From Tuctoria greenei (taxonomy: Eukaryota > Streptophyta > Magnoliopsida > Poales > Poaceae), in assembly GCA_036927565.1 (NCBI GenBank), contig JAYESD010000001.1, positions 271,323,560-271,387,559 of the forward strand: DNA of 64,000 nucleotides, written 5' to 3'. Under the pieces are notes generated by a model. That model was not told the origin of the DNA. It searched no databases and was given only the letters and a program-made list of their open reading frames with translations. Positions 1-12,373 of the stretch are shown here, piece after piece (position 1 is the stretch's first letter; the number at the start of each line of letters is the position of its first letter). The translations under genes and the position numbers were made by a program.

Positions 1-299
1 AAAAAATATTCATAGACCGGCCTCAAATCCACCTGTTGTTAACTCACAATTCCATATGATTCATCTAAAGCCGCTCGAAGGGTCTCCAGATAGAACTACC
101 GAACCTGAAACCAGCGGAATCCTGATGATAGAACCAATGGAACAGACGGACTGGACGAGACTGACCTGCCTCCTTGCCTCCAACGAGGCGACACCAAGTG
201 ATCCAAGTATTGTCTAACTCCCAACCAGATTCAATCAATCCTGCAACTAAGATGGGAAATGGACGAACACCACAAACAAGGATTGAAATCGAAACTACG

Positions 300-570
300 G
301 ATTGAAATGAAACTAACGCGTAGATGCAGGGGGGAAACGTAGACCCAAACCAAACAAATTATCAATCGAATCGCTCTTCAAGACGATCGGTGACGGCCCG
401 CGGTTCAGATCTGAGAGAGCACGGGGAAATAAAAGCCGACGACCTTTGGAGCAGAAGAACAAATCGAAACCGGAAAAAAAACGATGAAATAGAAAACGCA
501 AACGCGACGAGGCGCCGGACACAGAAAAACAGAGCTCATGGGACAAGGGGGTCGAGTGGGATTTATAAGC
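300..570 (-). promoter_or_regulatory. Probable core promoter and leader of a leftward gene outside the window
   Basis: On the minus strand a TATAAAT box (561-567) is followed by a pyrimidine-rich, GC-rich stretch that looks like a plant 5' leader. Further left, near 250, a pyrimidine tract ends in TTAGTTGCAG, a plausible splice acceptor for a leader intron. No convincing coding exon follows before position 1, so the gene body would lie beyond the left edge. The short ORFs on both strands across 313-993 show no recognisable domain. The gene itself is inferred; only the signals are seen. Confidence 0.35.
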
Positions 571-993
571 TGGAAGAGGCGGTGGAGAAGAAGGCTTTCG
601 GCTAGCACCAACCGAGTCGGAAGGGGAGTCCTTGCCGGGCACTGCTCTGCGGCGCGTAGGAAGTCGCTGGGCGGCAACGCGGAAATGAGTGGCGGAATCG
701 GATTTGGACTCGATCGGTGGGAGGGGACGTGGGGTTCATGGCTGGCAGGTCATCCACGCGGAGGGACTCGCGCGCGGACCGCGGAAATTTCTACGCTGCT
801 CGGGAGACTCGAGAGCCACGTGTGGGGCGCTCGGTCCAGTGCGCGAGTCCACGTGGCGGGGTCGTCTTTGTCGGACGTGAGACAGTCCTCACGAACGAAC
901 TCCGTCTGCGTGGAAATATCTCTGCAATCTCGTTTTTCGGTTCTGCACGCTGCAGTCACAATCACACCCAGTAAATTTCAAGCGGTGAACTGA

Positions 994-2095
994 TTCTAAA
1001 CATGTTACAACAAGTTTGGAATTCATCTGATCTTTCCATTACTTTTTTGAATGGCCATCTGATCAAGTTAACCGGATCATTTGAGACAGCCTTTTTACTT
1101 GTATATCTGATTCTATATTAAAGAACAACAACCTGTGCCAGTATGGTGTGACAAACTACAAGCTAAATGATCAATCTCAACTTAACGTTTTAGGTGAATG
1201 AAATTGACGTCATCTCTCGCACTAGTCCATTGAAAATAGGAAGGGATTCTCAAGTTGTTCAAGATCGATCTATCCAGGTCCGCGTTCTCTAAATGCGTGT
1301 CCTATGTACGCTATCCAGTTCAAGGATTGTTATTGTATTTAGCATGTAGGATTGTTTCACATACGTGATACTCCGTCTGAAATAGAACTAGTTGTGATTC
1401 AATTTTATTTGTTATTTGATACGAGAATAAAGTTTTTTTGGGTCTGAATGTTCGTTATAATTATTTGAAGTTCTACTCTTTATCAGTGTCTTAGTCGTCA
1501 AGAAACACATACAGTATTTTATGGTGTTGTAACACTTTTCGGACCAATTTTAACCAAATGATGCTCGCTAAAGCCCATACAACCTGTCATCCCTTTCAGA
1601 TAAGCCCCAATAAGACATGTTTGAACGTCCAGATCAAAACAACGAAAGCCCATGAACGGGCTATAAAACAATTACTGCATGTTAGAGTCAGTTTGTGAAC
1701 CAACAGTGACCCTCAAACCACAGGAGTGAGGAGTCCATACGGCCATGAATCGAACGGCTCAACGTGTTCCATATGGGCTCAGCTGCCGCGTGGCTGATGG
1801 AGAGAAGGAAAAGTGATGCTCCTAAGCTTTGAGTTGGAACACGTATTAATCGAGTAGGATTCAAAACTTTAAACTAATTTATCTCTCATAACCCCTTTAA
1901 ACTATCATATTTTTATAACTAATACAAATTTTTAAAATTTTCTATATTTTAATATTTAAACCGTACCACTCCTACGTTGCTGCGGGGAAGTTTTGGGGTC
2001 ACTTTGCTGGCTCACTCACTACTTGCGTTGAATGTGATGTTCACCTGAAAGTTTTTTTACCGTACCGTTGCAGATGTGGCTTTGGATCCGAACGG
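994..2095. other. Intergenic AT-rich stretch
   Basis: No ORF with a recognisable domain and no clear transposon ends were seen. The right part (about 1850-2095) lies upstream of the zinc-finger gene and may hold its promoter, but no single convincing TATA box stands out. Confidence 0.5.
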
Positions 2096-2718
2096 TCAGA
2101 CCACAGGGGAGGGCGAGGTGAAGACGAGGCGTCGCCAATCCGGCTGCGGACGGCGATTTCTAGGCTTCCGCGTTTGCGAGGGGGCACGACGAATGAACTG
2201 GGGACGCCGTTGAGAAGGTGAGCAGTCGCGGAACGGGAAGATGCAAAGGAGACGACTCGTCGCGCGCTCTATGGACGCCCTTAAATTCAAGTATCACTTC
2301 TCCACCAATGCTGCGAAACCATTCCGTTTCCTCGCGCTGCACTACCTCGCCGGACCCGATGGTGTTCATCGGCAGAGGTCCAGCAGCAGCAGCCGACGCC
2401 GACGACCACGACCACCGCTTCGCCGACGCTTCGACGCACGGTGCGTACCAGCGCATCACTTAGCAAGCATTGCGCCGCCACTTCTACGGTTCTACCGATG
2501 ATGTTCGCACTCTTCCAGAGAGCAGTGGAAAAGACAGATGATTTTTGCTTTAGTATTCCGTACAGATGCGCGCGATACTGGTGTTCGCGTGCCTAGGATC
2601 CTCGAATGTTAACGTGCATGTTATTTTATACTGCTACAAAGATGCTACTACGTCCTATGCTTTCATTCTGAATCTGAAACTACGCACTGCTTGTGCTTGT
2701 GTTTGTGCAGGAGACTCG

Positions 2719-4264
2719 ATGCATGTGATCCGGGATGCGCTGCTCTCGCAGCTCCAGGAGGAGCGCCTTCGCCAGGAGATCATGATGGCCGAAATCGCCA
2801 GGATCGAGCGCGCCATGGCCCTCAGGCCTTGCGGTCCACCGCCTTCCCATCGTGGCACTGCCTCTTCCTCTGCCATTCCTGAGCGTGCTAACCCGACGGT
2901 GCATTTCCCCTTCGATGAGCAATTCGTGCCGCACAGCAGAGGGACGGTTATTCCTGAACATCACGTCGGCGTAGACGAGGCCCGTGATCTGAAGATGGAA
3001 GTTGGAGTGCTGGGCTGTGCGCGAATCAAGTCCGAGAAGCCTGCCATGGAAGATGATCTTGTCCCTGAATGCTGGAAAACTCCGGGTAGTAACGGTAAGC
3101 CGACAACAAGTAAGGACAATGCAGCAGGTGACCAGTACAAACCAGATTCAGAGGAGGTGAGCTGTGATCAGCTAACCGTTATCGTTCTATCTATTCCACT
3201 AATGATGTAATCAAATTACGAATAGTGGTTCTACTTGCCCTGATTTCACCTCAGTTATTACTAATAACTAGTCCATCGCTTGTCAACACAAACAGGCCGT
3301 TCCGCCCGAGAAGATATCATCTTCAGTGAAATGGAGTTGTGGAATCTGCCAGGTGGAAGCGAGCAGCAAGGGCAACCTGATGCAGCATTTTGCAGGGCAG
3401 AAGCACCGAGCCAACATCATTACTCTGAAGGCAAAAGCGAGAGCAGACAAGTCGAGAAAGGCCATGCAATACGCAGGGAAACCAGGTCCAACGTGGGTCT
3501 GCAAGTTCTGCTCAGCAAACTGCCCCAGCAAATCCCACTTGGATGACCACCTTAAAGGCAAGAAACAGAATGCAAGGATCCAAGTCCTGCTGGAAGAATG
3601 CGAGAGCATGACACGGGATCATGCATCGCGAGAAGCAGATTCAACTCCAAACACGGTTACACAGGATGAAGGGAAGCCAGATTCTTTGATTTTTTGCGGC
3701 ATTTGCCAAGTAAAGTGCACGAGTCCATCAGTGAAGGAGAGCCATGTTCGAGGAAAGAAACACTGGATGAATTTCCGAGGCCTACAACTAGAAGCCAAGC
3801 GATTGGGAATCACTCCACCAAAAATCGTCAAGAAGCAAGAAGCACCACCGGACCGTGATTGCACAATCTCTCAGGCTAAGTGTATATCTGAATCTCAGTT
3901 CCATGATCACGGCAGAAGCATGGGGCATCGTCACAAGATAGACGCTCTGCAGAGAGAAGGCATCAATGCGCATTCTTACGTCCTGGAGACAGGGAAGAAA
4001 TCACAAACGGATGGTTCTAACAGTAACGATGATGGCTTACAAGGAGAGGTACCAAGAGCAATATATTTTTGCAAGCTCTGCAATCTGCAGTGCAACAGCA
4101 AGAACACGCTTGCAGAACATCGTCGGGGGAGGAAACACTTGGTGGAGGTGGAGAAAAGGAGGTTATCAAGTTTCTGCAATGTCTGTAATTTGCAATGCAA
4201 CAGTGAGAAAATGCTTGCTCACCATTGTACTGGAAGTAAGCATCAGGCAAATCTCAAGGGCTGA
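2719..4264 (+). CDS. U1-type (C2H2/JAZ-like) multi-zinc-finger protein, two coding exons
   Basis: Coding exons are 2719-3156 and 3296-4264, joined in phase 0 through a GTGAGC donor and a CAG acceptor, giving about 468 residues. The ATG at 2719 was chosen because an acceptor (TTTGTGCAG, ending 2710) lies just upstream. The frame is open back to 2566, but that part reads as intron. A leader exon ending near 2217 (AAG|GTGAGC) is possible. The N-terminus (MHVIRDALLSQLQEE) is an Arg/Glu-rich helix. Six U1-type finger repeats follow, with spacing C-x2-C-x12-H-x5-H. Fingers 1, 3, 5 and 6 keep all four ligands. Finger 2 ends in GKKQN, losing the last His, and finger 4 starts CTIS, losing the second Cys. 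Such fingers usually bind double-stranded or structured RNA, or act in splicing complexes; the exact role here is unknown. Confidence 0.85.
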
Positions 4265-6530
4265 TGACTGGGAGGTTAAAAGCAAGACGCTGGCATCATC
4301 GTCTCTTCCACTCTGGGGATTCACTAAAATTGTCTTTTTGTTCGCCAGGCATGACCTGAATATGACAGTTGTATGCGTGGATTGTGTTCCCAGGATTGCA
4401 GCGTTCTTGTTTTTTACTGCCCCGGAGAAGCTTCATTCGTGTTTCTCGTTGTTTTCAGGAAGCCCAGCAGCTGAATAATATTTGCTTGCATGCACTGCAT
4501 GCCATACTTGTTCTTTAACAGTGTTTAGACGGTAATGATTTACGGATGGCACGCGCTTCGTCACGGTGTCGTGAGGCAAGTCTTCTTTCGGGAAGCCGTG
4601 ACACGGTAAACGCGCCTGTGTCGTCAGATCAGAATAATCTTCTCTTTGGAAGTCCAGGCAGTGCACGTGCACATGCCTACGAGATACGAGGTAGCAAGGA
4701 CAACCGTTTCAGAGTCCCTGTCAGGGCACGATGCGCGCATCAACGTCTTCAAGTCCGGCTCGTGCATTGTATGTCGTCGAAATTAATCTGTCGTGGATAA
4801 TGCGCGCGCACAGCACTGGACATGAGCGTTGGCTCGTGGAGTTGCTCAATTCGAGGTGGAATCCTTATCACCAACGGAACGTCGTTCCGTCGAGTAGCAG
4901 AGTTAAGCCGCGCCATAGCGCGCTGCGTTGCGTGCAGGACGGTGTTCACATGGATGGACCAAGATAACAACTTGGGAAGATCGAACGCTTGCAAAGTTAA
5001 GCCGCGCGCCGGAAAACACTGTCACGGAACTGACGTGCATCTTCTGATTAGGGCAGTTCGACTCAATGATATGGTGGGTGACGAAACGGAACTAGCCAAG
5101 AAGACACGGCCCCATGAAGAGAAGAGCGATCAAAAGAGGTGTCCCATCCGATCACCATCTATAGTTTGCGCGCAATTGTGTGGTAGGAGCACCGCGCCGC
5201 TTTTCCGTGCGCCATCTACACTTTATTCACCAACCTGTCATTATTCATTTCTGCAAGTACAGGTGCAAGGTTGCAATATTGGTCCGGGCATCTAGAACTT
5301 GAATTTCACCTTTTGAAGTTTCTATGCAAGTCAATTTTGAATTATTTGGGTTTTACTTGTGAACAACTGAGTTTGCCACAGATTTTCAAAAAAATTATTT
5401 TGCCACAGTTTCTTTTCCATTTGTTTTGGTTTGTATTTCATTTTAATTCAGAGCGAAATTTTAAACCAACTTCATCAGAAATTTGTATTTTATGAAAAAC
5501 TTCAAATAGTAATAGGAAACGAATTTTCCATAACAATGATTTAGATAGAAATATAGTCAAGCATTTGACCGGAAGAATGATTTTGAGTAGTAATTCCTTT
5601 GACACCTATTTAACTGAAAATGACTTTCACTCAGGACCAGACCGAGATCACTAAAATTTCGCAAAAAATGGCCGGGAGTTTGAACCCTGTTTAGCAAGCG
5701 TGGGTTGCTTTTCCCAGGTGATTGTGTAGCGTTTTGTATTTTTTTTTAAAAAAAAACTGTTGTTTCACACTAGCCCGAAGAAACTTGAAGCCTCCTGCCC
5801 AGCCGTTTAATTTACCGTGAAGTTAGTGGTCTGGTACCCAGGTTCACAGGTTGGTAGATTACGTTGCACCTAATCTCTCCAGATCAGGGCGAGGCGTACG
5901 TGGTACTGCGGAGACAGATGGTAGATAACTGTTAGGTGCGTAACCGTGTATTGACCTTTTCTGAGTTTCGTGCTCCATCGCCATCGTCGTTGCTCTGGTA
6001 GGGTTCAGACATATCTAATCTTATCTCAAGTAGTACACTGGTCATCATCTTTGATCACCTAATGGTTTGCTACTTGACGACTTTCGAACACGTATGAACT
6101 GACTTTTTTCTTTCTCTATAGAGTATCTGTGCATGGGGAATTAATTTTGGTTCTCAGCAGATGCATCCTCCATGGATGGATATGGACGCCCAGGCGAGTT
6201 TCTCAGTTCAGTGGTCTCGAAAAGGGTAACAAGAAAGTGGTCAAGGGAGCTCGTAAAGCTGAAACATGAGCTTTACTAAACTTGACTAGGTACATTCACG
6301 TGTGGGGTCACAAAGCGTTCCAAAAGTTCACCAGAGAAGATATGAACTGAGAATCTTCCTGGTGCACGCAAGTAACTGAGCAGTTGCTCTTGTCCGTTGC
6401 TCTACATAAACAGAGCACAGGACCCCGCCCGCCATCGGAGGACAGAGAGCTGTGGTGTTCAGTCGAGGAGAGAGAGTTTGGAGGCGAGACGAGAGAGATT
6501 TTCAGAGAGGAAAGAGTGAAGCCAGTAAAG
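4265..6530. other. 3' region of the zinc-finger gene, then intergenic DNA and glucanase promoter
   Basis: About 4265-4500 is probably the 3' untranslated region. From 4500 to 6380 there are only short domain-free ORFs; 5280-5760 is AT-rich with a T/A run near 5740. The last 150 bases (about 6380-6530) lead into the glucanase ATG and are purine-rich (repeated GAGAGA), like a 5' leader. No transposon ends were identified. Confidence 0.5.
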
Positions 6531-8591
6531 ATGACGCCATGGCCGGTTCTCGCTTGCGCCATGCTGAGCATGAGCTTGACCTTGTCCGTTCTATTTCTCG
6601 GTGAGTTAACACTGAACAGATCACCTGCGCTCTCTTCTGTCTAATTACGTGATTAGTTCTTTCGTCCGTACTTGCGATTTCCTATGCTTTCATTGTGTTT
6701 ACTTCAGTTCATGTCATTGTGATTTTTTGAGGGTCTCTCTAACCGCAGGGTTTGTTCCCTACTTTCCTGACTCTCGATTCAATATATTGTGCTGGTCTTG
6801 CATAGTTGCATCTCAAATAATGGTTAGGTTGACGTCTTTTTCCATTCTTACTTCATGTTTCATGATTCCAGTATGCACGCGCATTAGGATAATTAATGTT
6901 TGGCTACGAAATACCTTAAGATAAAGACGACTCCGGGTGGTTTCTTAGATATTTTATTTATTTATGGCTTCTGTTCTAGGTAGAGTCGCAGTGGTGGTTG
7001 ATAGGTTAATCCTTTGTGTTCATGTTTGGATTTTGTACAAAATTGCTATTATAATCTGGTCAGGAATGATGCGTTCCATAATTTCCTTTGCCTGCTACGT
7101 ACTCTCCTGCTCCCTTGTTGTTTTGTATGGATTTTTCAGATGTTTATTTAGCTCTATGTACCAGGCGAAACCACAGCAGCAATAAGCTTCTGTTAGTACA
7201 TGCATTGCAAAATTGTATTCGGCATATGTTACAGTTGGTTTGATGCAGTAAAAACAGAAAACTACTGGCCAATTTGTGGTTTGCTACTGCACCAATTCTG
7301 TTCTTTCCATCTAACGGCCAACGGGGAGGGGTAAAAGTTTGGCCAAGCCCACCTAAGATCTTGAGATGGACCATTTTTTTCCTCATGGTATATTAAATTT
7401 TGCATCTCAACAAATTTATTAATCTGCTGATCGCAGTTTTGCGTGACGATTTGGAAAGACAGGGCATTTACTGTTGATGTTTATATCTGTTTGGCAGCTA
7501 TTGACCTCATCAGAATATGACTGTAAAACACCGCAACAGAAATGATACCTTACAATCCTTTGTTTTGGAAATTTTCTTTAATGCGCCTGGCCATGCACCA
7601 GACAACCAATTGGACCGACGCAAAAATATTGTTGCAGTGTGAAGTACTAATCCTGTCCGTATGAGAAAAAAAATCCAAGGCGTAATTATTTTATAATTGT
7701 CGTATGTAATCCTAGTGTGTCGATGAGTATAGGCAATTAGGTCATATATGTTAGCAGTTGAGCTCTTGGAGATGCTATGAGCCTAACAATGTTATACTAT
7801 TGGTGGTAGGAGATGAATCTGGGAATCACAATCAATGAAATTACGGCCAGAAAGAAATCAGCTTTATTTTAAGAGTTGGGTCTATTACTTTCTGAAAATG
7901 ACATGTTTGGACATTAGCCACCGAGAGTTATGTTCTTCTCTTGACAAGCATACCTTTGACTTCTGTTTGGACCTTGACACCAAGTTGAAAAAAAAATCAT
8001 TGCTTTATTATGTCAAGTCTTAGGTAGGAAAAACTCATTGCATTTAGAGTTGTGCACGGAACTTGCTTAGAAATTGGTGGTTCTGCTGTTCTTCTGTATG
8101 TTTGGTGGCTGCTCCAACCACTCCTTTGATCTCTTCCCTGTTCTGAGATAAGCTAGTTTATATTTCATTGTTCCAAAAAAAGTTTATATTTATCACAACC
8201 TATGACGCATTTGTTTTTACCTAAACTTCTATTATCAAACACCGTTAATAGATTAAGCTGCAAAAACATTGACATTATAATCAAATTAACCTACATTTTG
8301 ATAATCCAATCTAATTATTGATCTTGATATGTAAATGCATGCAGGAGCTGAGGGTGCAATCGGTGTGAACTACGGCATGAAAGGAGACAACCTGCCGCCA
8401 CCGGAGCAGGTCGTCTCCATGTACAAGGCCAAGAACATCAGGTACATGCGGCTGTTCCACCCGGACACGACTGCGCTCGCTGCGCTCCGCGGCTTCGGCA
8501 TCGGCGTCGTCCTCGGCACGCTCAATGAGGACCTACCCCGCCTCGCGTCCGACGCGTCCTTCGCCGCGTCGTGGGTGGCCTCCTACGTGAA
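6531..8591 (+). pseudogene. GH17 beta-1,3-glucanase, 5' part (exon 1, intron, start of exon 2), broken by insertion
   Basis: Exon 1 (6531-6600) encodes a secretory signal peptide (MTPWPVLACAMLSMSLTLSV). It ends in phase 1 at CTCG|GTGAGT. A 1.74-kb intron runs to the CAG acceptor at 8344, and exon 2 starts with GAEGAIGVNYG, the hallmark N-terminus of mature plant GH17 endo-beta-1,3-glucanases. Typical family motifs follow (VRYMRLF-like NIRYMRLFHPD, then LGTLNEDLPRLAS). The exon breaks at 8591, where a solo LTR has inserted; the rest resumes at 12374-12379. Active members hydrolyse beta-1,3-glucan (callose, fungal walls) in the apoplast or vacuole. The long intron after the signal-peptide exon matches the usual gene layout of this family. 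The allele cannot encode a full enzyme unless the 3.8-kb insert is spliced out exactly. Confidence 0.9.
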
Positions 8592-11500
8592 TGTCACACT
8601 CCATTTTACACAATGTAAAACAGGGCAAACCTGCATGTATGCCAGGATCAGTTTGATCATACATACACGACAAAAATATGGTAAACAGTTCTATATCGAA
8701 TAAAACAACAATTATTACCTTAAAACAATTACGAACAACAGCGGAAGAGATAAACTAGCAGGGCACGCCACAGGCAAATCGACTGGCAGCAACGCGACCT
8801 TCTAGACTCCATCTTCACTTGATCATCTGTTACCTGAGCAGCGTAACATGTACACAAAGAAAAGGAAAGAAGCAAGGATGAGTACCTAATGTACTCCGCA
8901 AGTGTGGAAATTATGACATGCGGGTTATTCAATGAGGCGGAAAGGCTGACACGGGTTAAGCCTCTATGCATCCTTAATTTCCTATGTTGACCTTAGCATC
9001 CTATTTACTAGATAAAAGACATATATATAATAATGTAAACCGTCGGGTTACACCCACCCGACTCACAACCGTCCAGGTTACCCACCTGGACGCCAACTCA
9101 CCGGGTTACCCCACCCGGGACCAAACTCATCGGGTTACCCACCCGACTGCCAACTCACCGGGTTACACCACCCGGGTACCAACCAAACCAACCAGTCCCA
9201 ACTAATCAAGGCAGTACTTCCAGGCGCGCTCGTGACCGTGAGCCCGGCTATCTAGATAGATTTATACTCTGCAGAGTTTGTACCACTTTACCCACATGTT
9301 ATGATTTCATCCCCTGTCTCCAGGTGGACTAAGAACCTCCTTTTTGCCGGTGATAGCCAATCACACTACACACTACCTAAGGTGTGTGGCCAGAATGTCA
9401 CAACAGAGCCTTTACAAAGGGTCTCCCGACAAGTACGAGCACTCTAAGGTTTCGCCTACCACGACATACTGGAATACACCCTCCGACGTGGCAGCCCCCT
9501 CTTGAGCCATGCGGATCCCAGAGCAGGTAACGCTGAACTCGTTCCCCGCACCAATCCATTGCCCATACTCATTGAAAGATCTCCTAATTAATCAGCTAAG
9601 CCGTTCCATACCGTCATGTGGTGGCACGATAATACCTGGTCGTAGTGTCACCAAGAACCGGTCCTTAGAATCTAGAACAGACACCAACACAATGAACCCG
9701 AGTCTCGTGCGTACTGCACCCACCACTCAATCCTGCGTGTCTAGATTCCTATCAACTACACCCCACCGCCAAAACCACAGTAAAGCAGATAATAGTAGAG
9801 TAGACAGATTAGCAATTGTAATTAAAGTTACTTCCCCCCAACTATGACAGCATGGCTAAGCAGTTGTAACCACCCACAGAATACCCTAAGATCTACCCGA
9901 CAGAGCAACAAGGAATATTATGGAAATCTAGGGAACTTCCTAACATGAGATTCAATTTAAGACTTGCATGCAGCTAATTCTATCTATGTCCTTAATAATT
10001 CCTAACCGGTGCAAAGTGGTCAAGGACATTTGCCTTTTCTTTATTTCATGTAGCTGCTCAGTCTTCTAGGTAGAATGCTTGGTCTTCAAGTCTTCACGTC
10101 ACATCTCGAGCAGGGCACGAACACGAATATACTACCGAAAGAGAAATACAGAAATACATTCAATAACATTACACCATACAAGTAAGACAAGTAATAAAGA
10201 GTACAACGCGCTTATCCTACGGTGCAACGAGAGCCTATGCACGATATCGGTTTAACACGGTGTTTTCGGGGTTTTTATCATGTTATAACAATTTTCTATC
10301 ATGCATGAAATAATAGATTAAAACCATTTAAAGTGAGCAAATGTACGTTCCTTTATCATCACATGCAATGATACATTTTATTACATACTTTCAGTATTAA
10401 AATGCATTAAGAAATATTTAGGAGTGTGCTTATGTGAGGACAGATATGTATATAGTTTCAGCATGCAACGATGTTGACTAGTAAAACAACACTAATAGTA
10501 TCCATAATAATATTTCAGAATGCAATAAAGTCATTTTAAGTAATTTTCAGCACTATACAAATTTTCTACAGCATAACAAACACCTAAACATTAATACTAG
10601 GTTGTACTTGCGAAAACAGCAAGTTAACATGTTATAGTCACTACAACAGCAAGCTCATATATTAACTATGTAATTTCAAATTAAGCAAGGACTTATATGT
10701 GAACATCAATTTACTGCAGTGATTAAATTGCAAAACAGTAATGTTACAAGTCCAAAATGCCATTTAATAATTAATTACAGTGGCTAGTTACTAAACAGAG
10801 CACTGCAGGGACCTAATCGCAACAACTCACAACTATACAGGGGGTTAAATGCAAGTTGACAGGGGTTACAGGAGCCTAACAATCATTTTACAGCAAACAT
10901 CATATTTACAGTAAGGTCTAGGGTCATTTTCATCAAAACCAATAGCTTCCTGTAATTTATTTGAATAGACCAGAGGGGTGATGCGCAAAACAGCCGAAGG
11001 GGTATACGTTTCACCTAATCACCACCGCAAACGCACGATCTAACGGCTAGCAACACACGACCAGGCTCCGAGAGGCCGCACAGCGGCAACCGACTGCGGC
11101 GGCGCCACCTCCTCCGCCGAGGGGCTCGCCGGAGCACACGGAAGGGCGACAATGCTACCCTAAACGTCCACATAAACGCACTAATAGAGAGAGAGGGCTC
11201 TCAAGAACTCACCTAGAGGTGGTCTTGCGATCCGGGAAGGCGCGCCGAGGGCTCTCAACGGTGAAGGACGGCGGGTGGGTGTCAGTCGACGTCGCGACGG
11301 TGCTGGAGTGGCGATGTCCCACGTTATTCTTGCCCGAGAGGTGTTCTAGGCCGTGAGGAACACGATGACAAGGTTAGAGCGAGAACAAATGGAACGACAC
11401 GATGGAACGACGATGAGGGTGAGAGCTCTTACCGGACCTCGACGTGGTTGGGATTGGGGCTTCGTTTGGCTAGGGGAAAGGCGACAACGATCACCAGGCA

Positions 11501-12373
11501 ACCCGTTGAAGCAGAGAGACAGGCCGGCGTGGCTAACAGCGAAGGGCACGAGAAATCGCGTGGCGGCGGTGTAGTCTACCCGAAAATGGTGGCGGCGGCG
11601 CGCGGCTAGAAAATGGGAGCAAGAGGAGGCTAGGGTTGGGGCGGCTTTTATAGGGCGGGGCTTCGTGGGGCGCAAGTTGGGAGGGGCCGGATATTTTCGG
11701 CGTCCGTGAAGAGAGCGGTGGCTTCCGCGCCCGTGGGCGCGCGAGGGGGTCACGGGATTCGGGTGACATGCGCAGGAGGAAGGAGAGAGCGGGGGCGATG
11801 GGGAAAGCTGGCGCGCGGGGCCCACGAGATAGAGAGAGAGGGAGGGTATTGCCGGTTTGGGCTGAGGCGCAGAGCAGAGAGGGTGGGCACTTACGAGCGG
11901 GTCCCACTGGCTGAGAGAGGTAAAGGGAATCCAATGCGGTGGGCTGCGGTTTGGCTGGGATAGAGAAAGGGGGGCTGACGACTGGCCCCCACTGGACAGA
12001 GGGGGAGAGAAAGAATCCCAGGCTCCGGTTGGGCCGGGCCACAAAGAGGGAGATGAGGTGGGCCGCTGGAAAGAAAAGGAAATGGAAGGGGGAGAAAGAG
12101 TGGATTTCGGCCCACGAAGAGATTTGCCACAGAAAAGGGTGTTTTCTTTTCTATCTCATTTCAAATTCAAATTTTAGGTTTTAAATTCAACAAAATGTAA
12201 ACATGTTTTCTAAATTATCAATATTTTATTCAAGACACACATATGCAAGCACTCCTAAGAAATCATCACAAAATTCCACACATTCTCCTAACTTAATCTT
12301 TTACTTTCTTAAATTTTTAATGTTTAAATTATTTAAAATTCAACTTTGCTTATGTTCAATTTTGGGTGTTACA
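8592..12373 (-). mobile_element. Solo LTR of a Ty3/gypsy-like retrotransposon inside the glucanase exon
   Basis: The 3,782-bp insert starts TGTCACACTCC and ends GGGTGTTACA. These are TG...CA LTR termini with an imperfect terminal inverted repeat. It is flanked by a perfect 5-bp duplication GTGAA (8587-8591 and 12374-12378). On the minus strand a TATAAAAG box lies at 11645-11652, which gives the orientation and puts the U3/R side to the right. No gag, protease, RT or integrase sequence is present and there is no second LTR, so solo LTR fits best. A large non-autonomous element is the alternative. The long ORFs at 11346-12044 are proline/serine-rich low-complexity frames of the GC-rich leader and not genes. 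The long leftward LTR of the chromovirus near the right end has a similar layout, though not obviously the same family. Confidence 0.85.
9038..9190. repeat. Short tandem repeat inside the solo LTR
   Basis: Four to five imperfect copies of a unit of roughly 30-38 bp, built around CGGGTTACCCACCCG and followed by an ACTCA spacer. Each copy holds a small inverted repeat (CGGGT...ACCCG). Its position near the LTR's right-to-left 3' end suggests a structured RNA 3' region or a replication-slippage product. Confidence 0.6.

Noticed and set aside
538..993. 151-codon plus-strand frame near the left edge
   Set aside because: No domain, overlapped by other frames, and it lies across a probable promoter and leader that read leftward.
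2566..2718. Upstream start for the zinc-finger gene
   Set aside because: The stretch ends in a strong splice acceptor (TTGTGTTTGTGCAG) and its codons look like intron, so the ATG at 2719 is preferred.
5640..5760. tRNA-like B-box (GAGTTTGAACCC) suggesting a SINE
   Set aside because: No matching A-box at the right distance, no target duplication, and only a short T/A run; the similarity is too weak.
11346..12044. Long Pro/Ser-rich reading frames on the minus strand
   Set aside because: They lie within the GC-rich leader of the solo LTR, overlap in several frames, have no domain, and show only low-complexity composition.
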